Source: G963662675 sp963676845 (GTDB lineage Bacteria; Bacteroidota; Bacteroidia; Bacteroidales; Prolixibacteraceae). From it: a stretch of DNA of 64,000 nt. The stretch lies in assembly GCA_963676845.2 (NCBI GenBank), contig CAXXKK010000003.1:7992-71991 (forward strand). The letters run 5' to 3'. Made by a program: the position numbers and the translations under genes. Positions 18,341 to 26,093 of this stretch are shown in pieces. Position 1 is the stretch's first letter. The number at the start of each line of letters is the position of its first letter. Below the pieces are notes generated by a model that was not told where the DNA came from, searched no databases, and saw only the letters and a list, made by a program, of their open reading frames with translations.

Positions 18341-18396
18341 GTGTTCTGTGTTGCGTGTTACGAGTTGCGAGTTTCGTGTTATGGGTTGCGGGGTGT
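18341..18396. repeat. Heptad repeat array, left arm (8 x 7 nt)
   Basis: Eight head-to-tail 7-mers of the form GNGTTNN begin one base after the flavoprotein start codon: GTGTTCT, GTGTTGC, GTGTTAC, GAGTTGC, GAGTTTC, GTGTTAT, GGGTTGC, GGGGTGT. The last three run into the 3' end of the four-helix-bundle gene. The array is inverted relative to the array at 18786-18828. Confidence 0.85.
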
Positions 18397-18756
18397 TTTC
18401 CATTCTTTTTCAACGTATTGTATGAATTTGTTGAGTTTAGCTCCTAAAACATCGTATTCTTCAATCAACTCATTTAATCCTGTATTTTCAAAGTATAGTT
18501 CATTTATCATTGTAAGTTGAGAGATGGTTTCGTTGCAAGATGCATGTGCAAAAACTAAAAAACGAATAAACTCATCACGGTATCTTTTTCTTCCATAACC
18601 TTCAGCAATATTATCCTTAATACTTTTAGAAGACCTTCTTACTTGACTTCCTTGTTCATACAATTCAAACTTAGGAAGTTCAAGACTGACTTTATGAACC
18701 TTAAGTGCAAGAATATAAGCCTTTTGATATACTTCTAAGTCTTTATAGCTCTTCAT
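18379..18756 (-). CDS. Four-helix-bundle protein, S23/IVP family
   Basis: 125 residues, all helical, with the family pattern: YKDLEVYQKAYILALKVHKVSLELPKFELYEQGSQVRRSSKSIKDNIAEGYGRKRY in pieces, then a FLVFAHASCNETI helix. The family was first found as proteins coded in 23S rRNA intervening sequences and is related to Avd, the accessory protein of diversity-generating retroelements; its function is unknown. Here it is inside an otherwise tight redox operon, between the NuoE/NuoF-type gene and the flavoprotein gene, and it is bounded by inverted arrays of 7-nt repeats that reach exactly to the neighbours' stop and start codons. This suggests a mobile or recently inserted cassette. Its own stop lies inside the left array. 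Confidence 0.88.
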   Translation of the reverse strand: MKSYKDLEVYQKAYILALKVHKVSLELPKFELYEQGSQVRRSSKSIKDNIAEGYGRKRYRDEFIRFLVFAHASCNETISQLTMINELYFENTGLNELIEEYDVLGAKLNKFIQYVEKEWKTPRNP

Positions 18757-18785
18757 TAATATTATTATTTATGCAGTTTGTTTTG

Positions 18786-18828
18786 TAATAACCCAAAACC
18801 CAAAACTCATATCTCACAACTCGGAACT
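18786..18828. repeat. Heptad repeat array, right arm (inverted copy)
   Basis: Read on the minus strand the segment is GAGTTGT, GAGATAT, GAGTTTT, GGGTTTT, GGGTTAT plus ends. It matches 18356-18398 as an inverted repeat at about 30 of 43 positions and ends at the stop codon (18828-18830) of the upstream NuoE/NuoF-type gene. Confidence 0.8.
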
Positions 18829-21182
18829 TACTTCACATCTATCGCATCAACCGGGCATGCTGGGCGGCAGGCATCACATTTGATGCAAAGCTCGGTGTCA
18901 ATCGTATGTTTTTTATGGGGCTCAAATTTGATGGCATCTACCGGGCATTTTTGAGCACAAATGGTACAGCCAATACAGTCATCATTCACCGAATAGGTGA
19001 TCATTTCTGTACATTTCCCTGCCGGGCAATTTCCATTGATATGAGCTTCATATTCATCGTGGAAATATTTCAATGTTGTAATGATGGGATTTGGCGCTGA
19101 TTTTCCCAGGTTACACAAACTACCTTTTTTAGTCCAGTCAGCCAGGTATTCCAATTCATCCAAATCCTTTTTCGTTCCTTTTCCTGTGGTGATTTTATCC
19201 AGAATATCCAGCATTCGTTTGGTTCCTACGCGGCAGAAGGTACATTTCCCACAGGATTCATTTTGTGTAAATGACAGGAAGTAGCGGGCGATGTCGACCA
19301 TACAATCATCTTCATCTAAGACAACCATACCACCTGAACCCATCATAGCACCAGCTTCAATCAATGACTGGTAGTCGATAGGTGTATCTGCCATTGATTC
19401 GGGGATACATCCTCCTGAAGGACCACCAATCTGGATGGCTTTAAACTTTTTACCATTTTGAACACCACCGCCAATTTCTTCCACAATCTGACGAATGGTA
19501 ATTCCCATCGGTACTTCAATCAATCCACCCCGGTTAATTTTTCCGGCAAGGGAGAATACTTTTGTTCCCTTTGAAGTATCCGTTCCAATGCTGTTGAATT
19601 TGTTTTCACCATTGCGAACTATATAGGAAACTTGAGCAAAAGTCTCTGTATTATTGATGAGCGTTGGCTGACCCCATAATCCTTTTTGTGCTGGAAATGG
19701 AGGTCTGATTGTTGGAAAACCACGTTTCCCTTCAATCGATGCCATCAGAGCGGTTTCTTCACCACAAACGAAAGCACCTGCTCCTTCATATATTTGAACG
19801 TCGAAATTGAAGCCTGAACCTAAGATATTTTCTCCAACCAGGTTTTTCTCACGACAATTAACTAATGCCTGACGAATCCGGGTAACCGCCAATGGATATT
19901 CAGCACGGATGTAAAAGAATCCGTCTGTAGCCTGAACTGCATATGCCGCAATGAGCATTCCCTCAATTACACGGTATGGATAAGATTCGAGCAACATCCG
20001 ATCCATAAATGCACCGGGGTCACCTTCATCACCATTGCAAATCAGGTATTTCTTTTCGCCTTTTTCTTTTTCAACAAATTCCCATTTTAATCCGGTAAGG
20101 AAACCGGCGCCACCACGGCCACGGAGCCCACTATCTTTAACCATTTTGATCACTTCTTTGCGATCCATGGTGAATATTTTCTTTAGAGCTTCAAAACCAC
20201 CAAAGCTGGCATATTCATCCATGTCAAGTGGGTTGATAACACCACGGTGTTCTGTTGCAATTGGGATCTGGCGATCGAGGAAATTAGCCACCATGCCTTC
20301 GCGCATGTCAATTGCGTAACGGTCAACACCTTCCCAAGTCTCATCGGTTTGTACCTTTTCCAGCATGTTGAAAGCTTTGTTCTTTACACGATGAACAAAG
20401 CTCTTGGGCTTGAAATGGGCACTAATAATATCGTTTACCTCATTGGGTTTAACTTTGGCGTAAACTTTACTTTCTTTCTTTTCATCAATTACTTCAACTA
20501 AAGGGACCTGATGGCACATACCTACACAGCCCACATTTTTAAGTTGAAGGTTGATTCCTGTATCTTCAATGGTTTTTTCAATTTCCTTTTGAACATCTTT
20601 ACTACCACTGGCTACACAGCAAGAACCCAGCCCAATACGGATTTCACCCTGAAACTCACTACCATCAGCATTTCTGAATTTTCCTTTCTTGCCAACTTTA
20701 CCAACCTGACTTTCAAAATCGTTGATGACATTGCCAACGGTATCGGTTGTAACATGTCCGTAGGTGATATCATCAATCTGAACAACAGGGGCTAGCGTAC
20801 AACATCCCAGGCAGGAAACTTTCTCAAGTGTGTAAGTTTGACTTGGGTCGGTAACTTCATCACCTTCCAGTTTAAAATGACGTTTAAAAGCATCGTAAAC
20901 CTGACCGGCACCTTTCACGTGGCAAGCAGTTCCCACACAAACTTTAATCATGTGCTTTCCTGCAGGAACCATTCTGAACTGAGAATAGAAACTTGCAACA
21001 CCGACAATATTTTCGGGGCTAATCTCTGTTTGCTCGCAAACATGTTTTAGTGCTTCTTCAGGTAAATAATTGTATTTATCCTGAATAGCCTGAAGAATGG
21101 GGATTACAGCTTTTCTGGTTTCCCCTTTTTCTTCAATAATCTGGTCAACTTCGTTGAGTATTTGTTTTATCTCTTCGTCCAT
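18828..21182 (-). CDS. NADH-binding NuoE-NuoF fusion with extra Fe-S domains
   Basis: 784 residues, the fused HydC/HydB type of NADH module. 1-155: NuoE thioredoxin-like [2Fe-2S] domain (C82, C87, C124, C128). 180-250: a second thioredoxin-like [2Fe-2S] domain (C188, C189, C219, C223). About 290-690: NuoF with GRGGAGFLTGLKW (355-367) and NGDEGDPGAFMDR (383-395) for FMN and NADH, a SLBB segment and the [4Fe-4S] motif ESCGKCTFCRVGT. C-terminus: two [4Fe-4S] ferredoxin motifs (CIGCTICAQKCP from 736, CIKCDACRPACP from 766). It oxidises NADH in the cytoplasm or reduces NAD+. No hydrogenase H-cluster subunit is nearby; the flavoprotein downstream is the likely partner. It starts 3 bases after the stop of the membrane propeller gene. 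Confidence 0.93.
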   Translation of the reverse strand: MDEEIKQILNEVDQIIEEKGETRKAVIPILQAIQDKYNYLPEEALKHVCEQTEISPENIVGVASFYSQFRMVPAGKHMIKVCVGTACHVKGAGQVYDAFKRHFKLEGDEVTDPSQTYTLEKVSCLGCCTLAPVVQIDDITYGHVTTDTVGNVINDFESQVGKVGKKGKFRNADGSEFQGEIRIGLGSCCVASGSKDVQKEIEKTIEDTGINLQLKNVGCVGMCHQVPLVEVIDEKKESKVYAKVKPNEVNDIISAHFKPKSFVHRVKNKAFNMLEKVQTDETWEGVDRYAIDMREGMVANFLDRQIPIATEHRGVINPLDMDEYASFGGFEALKKIFTMDRKEVIKMVKDSGLRGRGGAGFLTGLKWEFVEKEKGEKKYLICNGDEGDPGAFMDRMLLESYPYRVIEGMLIAAYAVQATDGFFYIRAEYPLAVTRIRQALVNCREKNLVGENILGSGFNFDVQIYEGAGAFVCGEETALMASIEGKRGFPTIRPPFPAQKGLWGQPTLINNTETFAQVSYIVRNGENKFNSIGTDTSKGTKVFSLAGKINRGGLIEVPMGITIRQIVEEIGGGVQNGKKFKAIQIGGPSGGCIPESMADTPIDYQSLIEAGAMMGSGGMVVLDEDDCMVDIARYFLSFTQNESCGKCTFCRVGTKRMLDILDKITTGKGTKKDLDELEYLADWTKKGSLCNLGKSAPNPIITTLKYFHDEYEAHINGNCPAGKCTEMITYSVNDDCIGCTICAQKCPVDAIKFEPHKKHTIDTELCIKCDACRPACPVDAIDVK

Positions 21183-21185
21183 TTT

Positions 21186-23051
21186 CTATTCTCCAATACA
21201 ATACAATTTGCTATACGTGCGAATGAACATTTTACCGTTTGCAAAAACCGGAGCACAAACAGAGTGCTCATCAGTTGTTGATTCGGCAATTAACTGATAT
21301 TCTTTGTCCATTTTGAAAACATGAAGTATTCCGTCCATATCCATTAAATATACTTTGCCATCAGCATAAACAGGCGATGCGTAAATAACATTGTTATATT
21401 CTTGTTCCCAGTACATTTCGCCGGAAACAGCATCGTAACAGGCTACAACACCATAAGTAGTTCCAACAATAAGTAAGCCGTCAGCAGCCAGTGGGCTTGA
21501 GGCTTCCGGAAGATAGTAGTCATCTTCCCAAATTATTTCTGGCTGATCTCCCAGTTTTATGGCTGATAAAACAGCATATTCATTTGCGGCAAAAACAATT
21601 CCATCGTAATATGCAGCAGAAGGACCAACTTCACCGGTCAGACATTCAACTTGCCATAGTTCTTCACCGGTAGCTGGATTGTAGCTGATAACATATGGAT
21701 TTGCCGTTAAAATCAGTTCGAAGCGTTCACCAGTATTTACTAGCATGGGTGAAGACCAGGATATTTCCACATCACGTTCAGTTTCCCAAACAGAAGATCC
21801 ATCTTCCGTAGAAAAAGCCATGACTTTACAGCCACTGTTGGTGTCGTATTGAACGATTAGTTTATCTTCAAAAATTACCAGCGATGAAGAGTGTCCGTAG
21901 TAGTTATCTGGCACTCCCAGATTTTTTGCCCACCTGCGGTTTCCATCCATATCTAATGAAATGAGGTCGCCGGTAGCAAAAATGGCAAATACAGCTGTTC
22001 CGTTTGTCGCCATTGTTGGTGCCGCCAATCCGGTATCTTCAGTCGTTTGAGGTACTGTAGCCGGAGATCCGGGAATATTATCAGCGGTAGCATCCCAAAG
22101 TTTATCACCCGTGTTTGTATCGTAACAGAAAACCATTCTTGCTTCAGGATCTGCGCCGGTTAGGAAAAGCTTATTGTCCCATATGATTGGTGAACTATAA
22201 CCCGGTTTTTCAAGGTCGATGTTCCAAACAATATTCTCACCAGTTGCAATGTCGAAGCTCTCGGGAACATTTGTTTTATAGGTGATACCCGAAGCATCAG
22301 GTCCGCGGAAAAACGGGAAGTTGTTTCTGTAATCTTCGATTGTAACAGCTTTGGGAGCTGGACGAGGAGTAGGGGCTGCTTCTTCAACAGTTTCTTCCTC
22401 AACCACTGGCTCTGGTTCGGAGCTAACTTCTTCCTGAGTTGTTTCAGTAACTTCGCTTTCTGTTGTGCTTGTCGTTGCTGTTTGCTGACTGGTTGTTGTT
22501 TGAACCGGTTGCGCCTCAATTACTTCAATGCTGGAGTTTGTTTGCTCCGCATCGGTTACAAGTTCCGGTTGGTAATCGCCCAATATATTATTGGATAAAA
22601 TTCCTGCCAGTATCGCAAATAGAAAAACTCCTGAGCCGGATATCATCACCCATTTCCGGGCAACTTGTTTATCCAGGAACGGATCTTTTTCAATGCTGTC
22701 CAGTTCTTCTAAACTGTTATGTAACGATTTTTGGTAACGTATAGCCAGAATGAAAACCAGTGCTCCAAAAATAAGCATGTAGGCACCTGTGCGAATTTGC
22801 CACTGACTCGTAAAATACGCTTTGCGAATCAGAAGGTCCAGGGCACGGATGTCTTCTTTTAATGCTTCATCGTCGGGGTTGTTGTGCAACTGTTCAACCA
22901 AAGTCTCCAGAGCCGGACTCTCAAGCGGATCAACAGATTGAAGTTGAAGATAGTTTGCAATAAGCATGACACTAACTATCAGGCTAAAGAGTACTGCTAC
23001 CCAGGCAATACCTTTGGCAAGATTCATTTTATCTTTAATTGAAAAATTCAT
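21186..23051 (-). CDS. Membrane-anchored PQQ-like beta-propeller protein
   Basis: 621 residues from ATG 23051; an upstream start would overlap the preceding gene. Three membrane helices (about 14-36, 84-106, 132-154) are followed by a Thr/Glu/Pro-rich linker (about 170-240, many TT, EE and PAP stretches) and a C-terminal eight-bladed PQQ-repeat propeller with blades such as FCYDTNTGDKLW, MAFSTEDGSSVWE and ACYDAVSGEMYWE. The topology puts the propeller outside the cytoplasmic membrane on a flexible stalk. No PQQ-ligand set is seen. It is coupled to both neighbours (3 and 11 bases) and may anchor the soluble propellers of the cluster to the redox complex. Confidence 0.85.
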   Translation of the reverse strand: MNFSIKDKMNLAKGIAWVAVLFSLIVSVMLIANYLQLQSVDPLESPALETLVEQLHNNPDDEALKEDIRALDLLIRKAYFTSQWQIRTGAYMLIFGALVFILAIRYQKSLHNSLEELDSIEKDPFLDKQVARKWVMISGSGVFLFAILAGILSNNILGDYQPELVTDAEQTNSSIEVIEAQPVQTTTSQQTATTSTTESEVTETTQEEVSSEPEPVVEEETVEEAAPTPRPAPKAVTIEDYRNNFPFFRGPDASGITYKTNVPESFDIATGENIVWNIDLEKPGYSSPIIWDNKLFLTGADPEARMVFCYDTNTGDKLWDATADNIPGSPATVPQTTEDTGLAAPTMATNGTAVFAIFATGDLISLDMDGNRRWAKNLGVPDNYYGHSSSLVIFEDKLIVQYDTNSGCKVMAFSTEDGSSVWETERDVEISWSSPMLVNTGERFELILTANPYVISYNPATGEELWQVECLTGEVGPSAAYYDGIVFAANEYAVLSAIKLGDQPEIIWEDDYYLPEASSPLAADGLLIVGTTYGVVACYDAVSGEMYWEQEYNNVIYASPVYADGKVYLMDMDGILHVFKMDKEYQLIAESTTDEHSVCAPVFANGKMFIRTYSKLYCIGE

Positions 23052-23062
23052 GTTTGGTTTAT

Positions 23063-24325
23063 TTATTTCTTCACCGGACAATAATCCATGCATCGTCCGC
23101 AACTTAAACAATTGGTTTTATCTGTTTCGTAATCTTTTCGGCTTCTGTGCGATGAAAGCTTGGTTAAGGTTAGGCCTATTGCCAGTCCCATAAAGGCACC
23201 CAAAATCCATCCTCCCCAGTAGAAATCACTTTGAATTTCCTGAGCTTCCAAAACTAAATCATCCAATGATTCTCCAGCCTGTAAGAAAGCCTGTACATCA
23301 TAGTTTTCAGGATCTTCGCGTACCTCAGGAGTTTCAATGAGTTGTTCAGCTAAATATACCGTTGGATTTAATTTTGAAAGAGGCCTGTGCAATAGTGAAC
23401 CTGATAATCCACCAATTCCCATCCAGATTGGAATCAGAATTAAATAGGCCATGAGCTGTTTTACATTGGAACGTCTGTTGCCTTGTTCCTCAACGGGCTC
23501 ATTAATTGCTCCAAAGGGACATGAGTTAGCACAAAGTTTACACTGGATACATTCAGCAGGAGTGATACTCATGTGTGTTTTCGAGAAGGTTGACATCCAG
23601 CCGAGTATAACGCCATAGGGGCAGAAAAAACGACAGTAAGGACGTGCAACAAAAACACCAATTATCAGGAATAAACCACCTAACAACAACATTTCAAATG
23701 TGGCATCAAATCGGAAGATTCCCACAAATGGATCGTAGCGACAGATTAAAAACTCCGTTTTGGTAGCTGCATATAAAACGGCCAGCCCCAGGTATAAATA
23801 GGGGATAAGTCCCAATACTTTTTGCAGCCATTTGGGCAACTCAATGGGTTTAAAAGCAATGAGATCCTGAATGGCACCAAGCGGGCAAACCGCAGCACAG
23901 AATGTTCTTCCATAAAATAAGGTAACGATAAGTGGAATCAGAAAAAATAAAAGTGCTGTAATTGGTAAAACATAGCTTGGATCAAAAATTGCCAAAACAA
24001 TATTTTGTATGGAACCAACCGAACAGATACAGCCTTCCCGGATAAATCCAAAGTAGATTAACGAGAAAACTGAAGTCCAGAAGACTCCCTTTCGTGAACG
24101 TTTTTTTATCACAAACCAGGTTGCAACAGCCAGCGCAATTGCCAGCACAGCTACGTCCAGGTACTCATAAAACAAGGAACGGGGCAGTGCCTGAGATGTG
24201 GGTGGTTGCGTATAACCTGTTTCAAACTCAGGTTTTGGAAACCTTTGTTGTGCCTGTCCCCAAGTAACAATACTGAAGAACAGTGAAGACAGCGTATAAA
24301 CTATTTTAGAGACTCGTTGATTCAT
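23063..24325 (-). CDS. NapH/NosR-like membrane polyferredoxin
   Basis: 420 residues with about six membrane helices. Seen: the paired CX3CP motifs TFCAAVCPLGAIQDL (near 142-155) and YCRFFCPYGVILG (near 230-242) that define NapH/NosR/RdxA-type proteins; a NosR-like CRYDPFVGIFR; a [4Fe-4S] motif CIQCKLCANSCPFGAI (259-274); and a C-terminal half-ferredoxin CLSCGRCMDYCP. Proteins of this type pass electrons from quinol or flavin across or along the membrane to periplasmic reductases. Here the partners on the outer side are a Tat-type ferredoxin and propeller proteins. The gene lies between these and the NADH module. Confidence 0.88.
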   Translation of the reverse strand: MNQRVSKIVYTLSSLFFSIVTWGQAQQRFPKPEFETGYTQPPTSQALPRSLFYEYLDVAVLAIALAVATWFVIKKRSRKGVFWTSVFSLIYFGFIREGCICSVGSIQNIVLAIFDPSYVLPITALLFFLIPLIVTLFYGRTFCAAVCPLGAIQDLIAFKPIELPKWLQKVLGLIPYLYLGLAVLYAATKTEFLICRYDPFVGIFRFDATFEMLLLGGLFLIIGVFVARPYCRFFCPYGVILGWMSTFSKTHMSITPAECIQCKLCANSCPFGAINEPVEEQGNRRSNVKQLMAYLILIPIWMGIGGLSGSLLHRPLSKLNPTVYLAEQLIETPEVREDPENYDVQAFLQAGESLDDLVLEAQEIQSDFYWGGWILGAFMGLAIGLTLTKLSSHRSRKDYETDKTNCLSCGRCMDYCPVKK

Positions 24326-24346
24326 TAGGTTTTTTTAGTTTAGATT

Positions 24347-24931
24347 TTAGCTATCGGAGTTTGCAGTAAAGTCACCTTTTATCATGTAAGGATCGTTTGC
24401 CGGAACACGTTGGAAAGCATCACCCGGGCAAACCCTGGCAATGGAACATTCATTACAGTTTACACATAAATCATGGCGAACCTGTAAGTGAAGTGATCCA
24501 TTTCCAAATGATGTACAGCCTTCAACACAAACGGCACAACCGATACATAATTCTTCATCGATATCGTATTCGAAGTATGGTTCTTCAACAAAGTTTCTTC
24601 GTATAGCTGATGTAGGACAAAGTTGATTTTCTGCAGCGGTCGTTAGCGCATTGGCATCCGGTTTAGAATAGCCTCCACATAAGTCGCAGTATCCACACAA
24701 GTCGTAAGCGTGAACACATTTTACGGCAGATGGTGTCACCACACAGTAATCGGCACAACGGCCACAGAAAGTACATTTAAACGGATCGATCTGCCAAACG
24801 TAATCCTGTCCGCTAGCTTTTAGGGAAGCTGCCCCTGCAATACCCAGGAGTGAAATACCCATGGTTGCCCTCATTCCTTTTTGAATGAAGTCCCTTCTGT
24901 TTGTTGCTTTATCCTTTTTCCCCTCGCTCAT
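24347..24931 (-). CDS. Tat-type polyferredoxin (NapG-like)
   Basis: 194 residues from ATG 24931 (an ATG 42 bases upstream is less likely). The N-terminus has a twin-arginine motif TNRRDFIQKG (10-19) and a hydrophobic stretch to about residue 40, so the folded Fe-S protein should be exported. It has about 20 Cys arranged as CTFCGRCADYC (53-63), CVHAYDLCGYCDLC (72-85), CIGCAVCVEGC (129-139) and CVNCNECSIARVC (156-168), enough for about four [4Fe-4S] clusters. It would act with the adjacent NapH/NosR-like membrane protein, as NapG does with NapH. The start overlaps the end of the 71-residue gene by 23 bases. Confidence 0.85.
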   Translation of the reverse strand: MSEGKKDKATNRRDFIQKGMRATMGISLLGIAGAASLKASGQDYVWQIDPFKCTFCGRCADYCVVTPSAVKCVHAYDLCGYCDLCGGYSKPDANALTTAAENQLCPTSAIRRNFVEEPYFEYDIDEELCIGCAVCVEGCTSFGNGSLHLQVRHDLCVNCNECSIARVCPGDAFQRVPANDPYMIKGDFTANSDS

Positions 24932-25124
24932 TTTGTCTTTCAATTTTAGCTTGATCCAAATTACAATCTGCATACAAAGAGCATGATTTGCATACTCCTC
25001 CTTCTGTTGAACAGCTCAGGTCAATTTTATTGCGGCTTGCCAGCCACACTGTTCCTCCGGTAAAAGTTCCCAACATGAAAATTCTACCGACTGAGTTTAT
25101 AAATTTTCTTCTATTTTGAATCAT
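24909..25124 (-). CDS. Small Tat-type cysteine-rich protein (71 aa)
   Basis: 71 residues. The N-terminus NRRKFINSVGR followed by a hydrophobic segment (about 14-30) looks like a twin-arginine signal or anchor. The mature part has four cysteines, C38, C45, C48 and C54 (spacing 6-2-5), then a charged tail. I do not recognise a family. It sits directly downstream of the NHL gene (8 bases) and overlaps the polyferredoxin gene, so it is translated with the complex. The Cys spacing could hold one Fe-S cluster or another metal; the size suggests an accessory or tethering subunit. Its position and codon-level overlap make it likely to be a real gene. Confidence 0.7.
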   Translation of the reverse strand: MIQNRRKFINSVGRIFMLGTFTGGTVWLASRNKIDLSCSTEGGVCKSCSLYADCNLDQAKIERQNERGEKG

Positions 25125-25132
25125 ATCTATGA

Positions 25133-26092
25133 TTATATAGGTTCAAATATTCTTATTTGTTTTCTACTGAAATCCAGTAAGATGACGTTTCCTTCTTCAT
25201 CTACACAAATGTCAGCAGGTTCTCCATATTTGTCAAACATATCGGGTGAGGCAACTACACCCACGTACTCTCCATGTTGATCGTAAACTTTTACCCGGGC
25301 AATTCCTTTTTCACTGGTTATAAAAGAATTATCGTTTCTTATTGCCATGTGTGATGGATTGCAACATCCGCAAAAACCTTCCGTTTGAACAGAAGATCTT
25401 GTCCAGGAAGTTCGCATTGTCCCATTGGGGTTAAAGTTTTCCAGGCTATGACGTCCCGGGTCGGTAGCCCATAAATAGCCTTCTTCGGTGATGTCGATAT
25501 CAAAATAAGGACTGGGAATTATAAATCCCGGTACATCTTTTTGTTCGTCTTCTTCACCAATTCGTTGTATAATGTTGCCATCAATCGTATATTCGTAAAC
25601 AACTCTGTTTCCAGCATCTGCAATGTATATGTTATCATCGGAAACAGCCAGTGAGGTAATCACCGAACGAGCGCCAAAATCATCCCATTGACTGACCGAA
25701 TTTCCTTCTAAATCATATCGAACGACTTGATTGGTCAATGCAATCCAGATATCATTATCAACAGCAATTGCAGTTGGTACTGCATTCAATTCAATCTGAA
25801 ATAAAATTTGCCCGGAATTATTCAATTTAAGCAAATTACTATCAGAAATTACATAGTAAAAACCATTGTTGTATTCTATTCCTTTTGCTTGATTAATGGG
25901 GAGTTGAATGTTTTTTGATTCAGTAAAAATGATTTCTGAAGGATCAACCTGGTAATATTCACTAATATCGAAAGAGTAAGGATTCTCAATATTTTTTCCC
26001 TGGCGATTCGTAATGAAATCGCTAATAATGATGTATGCCACAGCCAGGGCAAGAACAGAGAGAACAATATTTACCAGTTTACGGTGCTTCAT
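25133..26092 (-). CDS. NHL-repeat beta-propeller protein with CxCCNPxH motif
   Basis: 319 residues: an N-terminal membrane anchor or signal (about 8-27), then about six NHL-type blades (for example DNIYIADAGNRVVYEYTIDGNII, GYLWATDPGRHSLENFNPNG). Unusual is F-C-G-C-C-N-P-S-H at 240-248, in a loop between blades; such a C-x-C-C-N-P-x-H motif is not part of a normal NHL repeat and looks like a metal or cofactor site. The stop and the preceding gene are one base apart, so it belongs to the operon. The role is unknown: scaffold, or electron acceptor at the outer face. Confidence 0.82.
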   Translation of the reverse strand: MKHRKLVNIVLSVLALAVAYIIISDFITNRQGKNIENPYSFDISEYYQVDPSEIIFTESKNIQLPINQAKGIEYNNGFYYVISDSNLLKLNNSGQILFQIELNAVPTAIAVDNDIWIALTNQVVRYDLEGNSVSQWDDFGARSVITSLAVSDDNIYIADAGNRVVYEYTIDGNIIQRIGEEDEQKDVPGFIIPSPYFDIDITEEGYLWATDPGRHSLENFNPNGTMRTSWTRSSVQTEGFCGCCNPSHMAIRNDNSFITSEKGIARVKVYDQHGEYVGVVASPDMFDKYGEPADICVDEEGNVILLDFSRKQIRIFEPI

Positions 26093-26093
26093 T

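Noticed and set aside
18379..18756. 23S rRNA intervening sequence
   Set aside because: The S23-family gene is not inside an rRNA gene; no rRNA sequence is in the window.
18379..18756. Avd of a diversity-generating retroelement
   Set aside because: No reverse transcriptase or template/variable repeat pair is nearby.
16768..21182. Electron-bifurcating [FeFe] hydrogenase (HydABC)
   Set aside because: There is no H-cluster domain (no TSCCPxW or related motifs) in any gene of the run.
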